Assembly: GCA_046047755.1 (NCBI GenBank)
Contig: JBJOHK010000104.1
Location: 1-8,568, forward strand
Direction: 5' to 3'
DNA from: JALRLA01 sp046047755
GTDB lineage: Bacteria > Bacteroidota > Bacteroidia > NS11-12g > UBA955
DNA length: 8,568 nucleotides
Of the stretch, positions 6,438 through 8,568 are shown in pieces. How positions within the stretch are numbered: position 1 is the stretch's first letter; the number at the start of each line of letters is the position of its first letter. The position numbers and the translations under genes were made by a program. Under the pieces are notes generated by a model. The model made no database searches. It had not been told where the DNA came from and worked only from the letters and a program-made list of their open reading frames with translations.

Positions 6438-8568
6438 ATGAGAAAATGCCTGTTTTGGGTCGGTTCGATCTTAACCTCTTTTGGGGTTCAAGCACAATCG
6501 CAAGATTCAATGACCAAGTTGTTGCTGAATCAAGTTCAATTTAGAAATATTGGCCCCGCAAAAACCAGTGGCCGAGTTGTTGATTTTGCCGTAGATCCAG
6601 AGCAAAGTTCTACATACTATGCTGCTACGGCCTACGGTGGGGTTTGGAAAACGGTGAACAACGGTACAACGTTCGATCCCATTTTTGATCGATACGGCAC
6701 TCAAAGCATAGGCTGCGTAGCCTTGAACCCTCATAACCGTCATGAAGTTTTCGTTGGAACAGGTGAAAACAATAACCAGCGCAGTGTAGGCTACGGGAAT
6801 GGTCTATATAAGAGCTCAGATGACGGTAAAAATTTCCATCTAGTCGGTCTAAAGTCTAGCGAACACATTGGGAATCTAGCCTTTCATCCCACTGATGCAT
6901 CGATTATGTATGCGGCTGCCTATGGCCCGGTGTGGAGCAAAGGTGGAGACCGTGGCGTATTCAAAAGCGAAGATGGGGGCGAGACCTGGAAACAAATACA
7001 TCAGGTTTCTGAGTATACAGGCTGCAACGAGATTCACATCGATCCCAACAATGCGAATGTTTTATACGCCGCCTATCACCAACGCATGCGCCACGAATAC
7101 ACTTACTTGGGTGGTGGCCCAGAGTCAGCCGTTTACCGTTCTCAAGACGGAGGAAAAACTTGGAAGAAGTTGGCAGGTGGCCTTCCTGGAGGTGATTTAG
7201 GGCGTATAGCCTTGGCCTTGCCTGTTGATCATGCCGGTTGGGTTTACGCCATGGTGGAAGGGTCGGCTGATAAGGGAGGTATTTACCTTTCGACCAACTT
7301 TGGAGAGAGCTGGAAAAAGCAGAATCCCTACCAAACATCGGGCAATTACTATCAGGAATTGGTGCTGGATCCCAATGATGGGGAAAGACTTTTCATACTG
7401 GATACCTATTTGCATGGTTCTGATGACGCGGGTAAGACGGTCAAACGAGTTTCTGAAACCTATAAGCACGTAGATAACCATGCCTTGTGGGTAGACCCGA
7501 GCAACTCTTCTCATTGGTTAGCGGGCTGCGACGGTGGTATTTACGAAACCTTTGACGAGGGAGCTCAGTGGGTATTCAAGTCGAATTTGCCCATCACTCA
7601 GTTTTACCGTGTATCGGTTGACAATTCTGAGCCTTTCTACTATGTATATGGGGGTACCCAAGATAATTATAGTTTGGGCGGCCCTAGCCGGAACAACAGC
7701 AATAACGGTATAGGCAATGAAGAGTGGTTTGTTACCGTGGGTGGCGACGGATTCAAATCTCAAATCGACCCCTATAACCCAAACATTGTATATGCGCAAT
7801 GGCAATACGGAGGTTTGGTTCGCTTTGACCGTGTAACCGGTGAGGAACTCGATATCAAACCCCATGTAGGCCCCAATGAACCCGCACTGCGCTGGAACTG
7901 GGATGCTCCCTTGCTGATTTCTCGATACAATCCTTCTCGCTTGTATTTTGCGGCAAACCGAGTGTTTACTAGCCCTGATCGCGGCAATTCTTGGAAAGCT
8001 ATATCGGGTGATTTGAGTCAACAAATTGACCGAAACAAGTTGCCCATCATGGACAAAGTTTGGGGAATTGATGCCGTGGCTAAAAACCAAAGTACCAGCA
8101 TTTATGGCAACATTACTTATTTGTGGGAGTCCTTCCATGATTCCTTGACCCTGTTTGCCGGTACCGATGATGGGGTAGTGAGGTACACGGTTGATGGGGG
8201 CTTGAATTGGATTACTTGCAGCCAAAATTTCCCCGGAGCGCCAGCCAATACCTATGTGACTGCCATATATAGCTCTCGATTTGATGCGCAGACCCTCTAC
8301 GTGGCTTTAGACAATCATCGTCGAGGCGATTACAAGCCTTATGTGTACAAGAGTACGAATTTGGGTAAGACTTGGGTTGCCATTATCAATGGCATGCCTA
8401 GTGATGCTCCAGTTAAGTGTTTCTTGGAAGATTACAAGAATAAGGACCTCTTGTTGGTGGGCCATGAATACGGCATGGTTATCAGTTTCAACGGCGGTAA
8501 GTCATGGAACAAATGGTCGGGCGGATTGCCTCCCATTGCCATTAAGGATATGGTCTTTCAAGAGCGCG
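6438..8568 (+). CDS. Secreted BNR/Asp-box beta-propeller protein, VPS10/sortilin-like, 3'-truncated
   Basis: The frame opens at ATG 6438 and stays open for 710 codons to the window edge; the stop lies outside. Residues 1-19 form a signal peptide with an RK start, a hydrophobic core and a probable cut after VQA, and there is no lipobox. The mature part opens with FRNIGPAKTSGRV (35-47), the hallmark start of this family of large bacterial YVTN/BNR-like proteins. Asp-box motifs (S/T-x-D-x-G-x-x-W/F) recur at residues 126-133, 177-184, 235-242, 285-292, 512-519, 584-591, 639-646 and 683-690, with weaker copies at 72-79 and 371-378. They mark turns of beta-propeller blades, probably two stacked propellers. 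GGTQDN and GGPSRNN (around 405-421) and WFVTVGGDGF (about 430-439) follow the usual family order. Members are often about 1,000 residues, so roughly a third is missing, including any T9SS tail. The family is often labelled glycosyl hydrolase, but Asp boxes alone do not show enzyme activity. It is likely periplasmic or surface-exposed; the function is unknown. Confidence 0.92.
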   Translation, partial: MRKCLFWVGSILTSFGVQAQSQDSMTKLLLNQVQFRNIGPAKTSGRVVDFAVDPEQSSTYYAATAYGGVWKTVNNGTTFDPIFDRYGTQSIGCVALNPHNRHEVFVGTGENNNQRSVGYGNGLYKSSDDGKNFHLVGLKSSEHIGNLAFHPTDASIMYAAAYGPVWSKGGDRGVFKSEDGGETWKQIHQVSEYTGCNEIHIDPNNANVLYAAYHQRMRHEYTYLGGGPESAVYRSQDGGKTWKKLAGGLPGGDLGRIALALPVDHAGWVYAMVEGSADKGGIYLSTNFGESWKKQNPYQTSGNYYQELVLDPNDGERLFILDTYLHGSDDAGKTVKRVSETYKHVDNHALWVDPSNSSHWLAGCDGGIYETFDEGAQWVFKSNLPITQFYRVSVDNSEPFYYVYGGTQDNYSLGGPSRNNSNNGIGNEEWFVTVGGDGFKSQIDPYNPNIVYAQWQYGGLVRFDRVTGEELDIKPHVGPNEPALRWNWDAPLLISRYNPSRLYFAANRVFTSPDRGNSWKAISGDLSQQIDRNKLPIMDKVWGIDAVAKNQSTSIYGNITYLWESFHDSLTLFAGTDDGVVRYTVDGGLNWITCSQNFPGAPANTYVTAIYSSRFDAQTLYVALDNHRRGDYKPYVYKSTNLGKTWVAIINGMPSDAPVKCFLEDYKNKDLLLVGHEYGMVISFNGGKSWNKWSGGLPPIAIKDMVFQER

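Noticed and set aside
7518..8225. 235-codon open frame on the minus strand inside the BNR gene
   Set aside because: It is antisense to a well-supported coding frame with many Asp-box motifs; its translation shows no recognisable domain and there is no promoter box at its start.
1..8568. A new defence, phage or mobile system
   Set aside because: Every gene is assigned to a recognised family of metabolic, envelope or secreted proteins. No integrase, transposase, nuclease, toxin-antitoxin pair, CRISPR repeat or terminal repeat is visible.

Overview
The window looks like chromosomal DNA of a member of the Bacteroidota, probably a Flavobacteriales-like or related environmental lineage. Three things support this: a secreted protein ending in a type IX secretion (T9SS) 'type B' / CHU_C sorting domain, TAnnTTTG boxes (the Bacteroidota -7 promoter element) at gene starts, and no recognisable Shine-Dalgarno sequences. 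The genus cannot be fixed from the sequence. I see no RNA gene, insertion sequence, CRISPR array or origin, and no gene-free stretch longer than 142 bases.

Layout: (1) Bases 1-2784, + strand: the 3' part of a giant surface protein, made of repeated Cys-paired Ig-like/PKD modules and ending in a T9SS sorting domain, followed by a strong terminator. (2) Bases 2785-2926: a convergent gap holding the terminator and two further small hairpins. (3) Bases 2927-5133, - strand: a class I/II PLP aminotransferase (aspartate aminotransferase-like), then 14 bases later an RfaE1/HldA-type sugar kinase. (4) Bases 5134-5180: a compact divergent promoter region with two near mirror-image TATTTTTG boxes. (5) Bases 5181-6398, + strand: a family 4 glycosyltransferase that starts with GTG. 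(6) From 6438 to the window end, + strand: the 5' 710 codons of a secreted BNR/Asp-box (VPS10/sortilin-like) beta-propeller protein, running off the edge.

Functionally, the kinase (heptose-phosphate activation for ADP-heptose) and the glycosyltransferase fit envelope glycan synthesis, and the two large proteins are cell-surface or secreted. The aminotransferase is core amino-acid metabolism and is probably a neighbour by chance. No defence, phage or new multi-gene system is evident.

The most notable signal is regulatory. All four gene starts visible in the window have an exact TAnnTTTG ending only 1-5 bases before the start codon. This predicts leaderless or near-leaderless mRNAs. The second notable pattern is the regular Cys-pair spacing in the giant surface protein.
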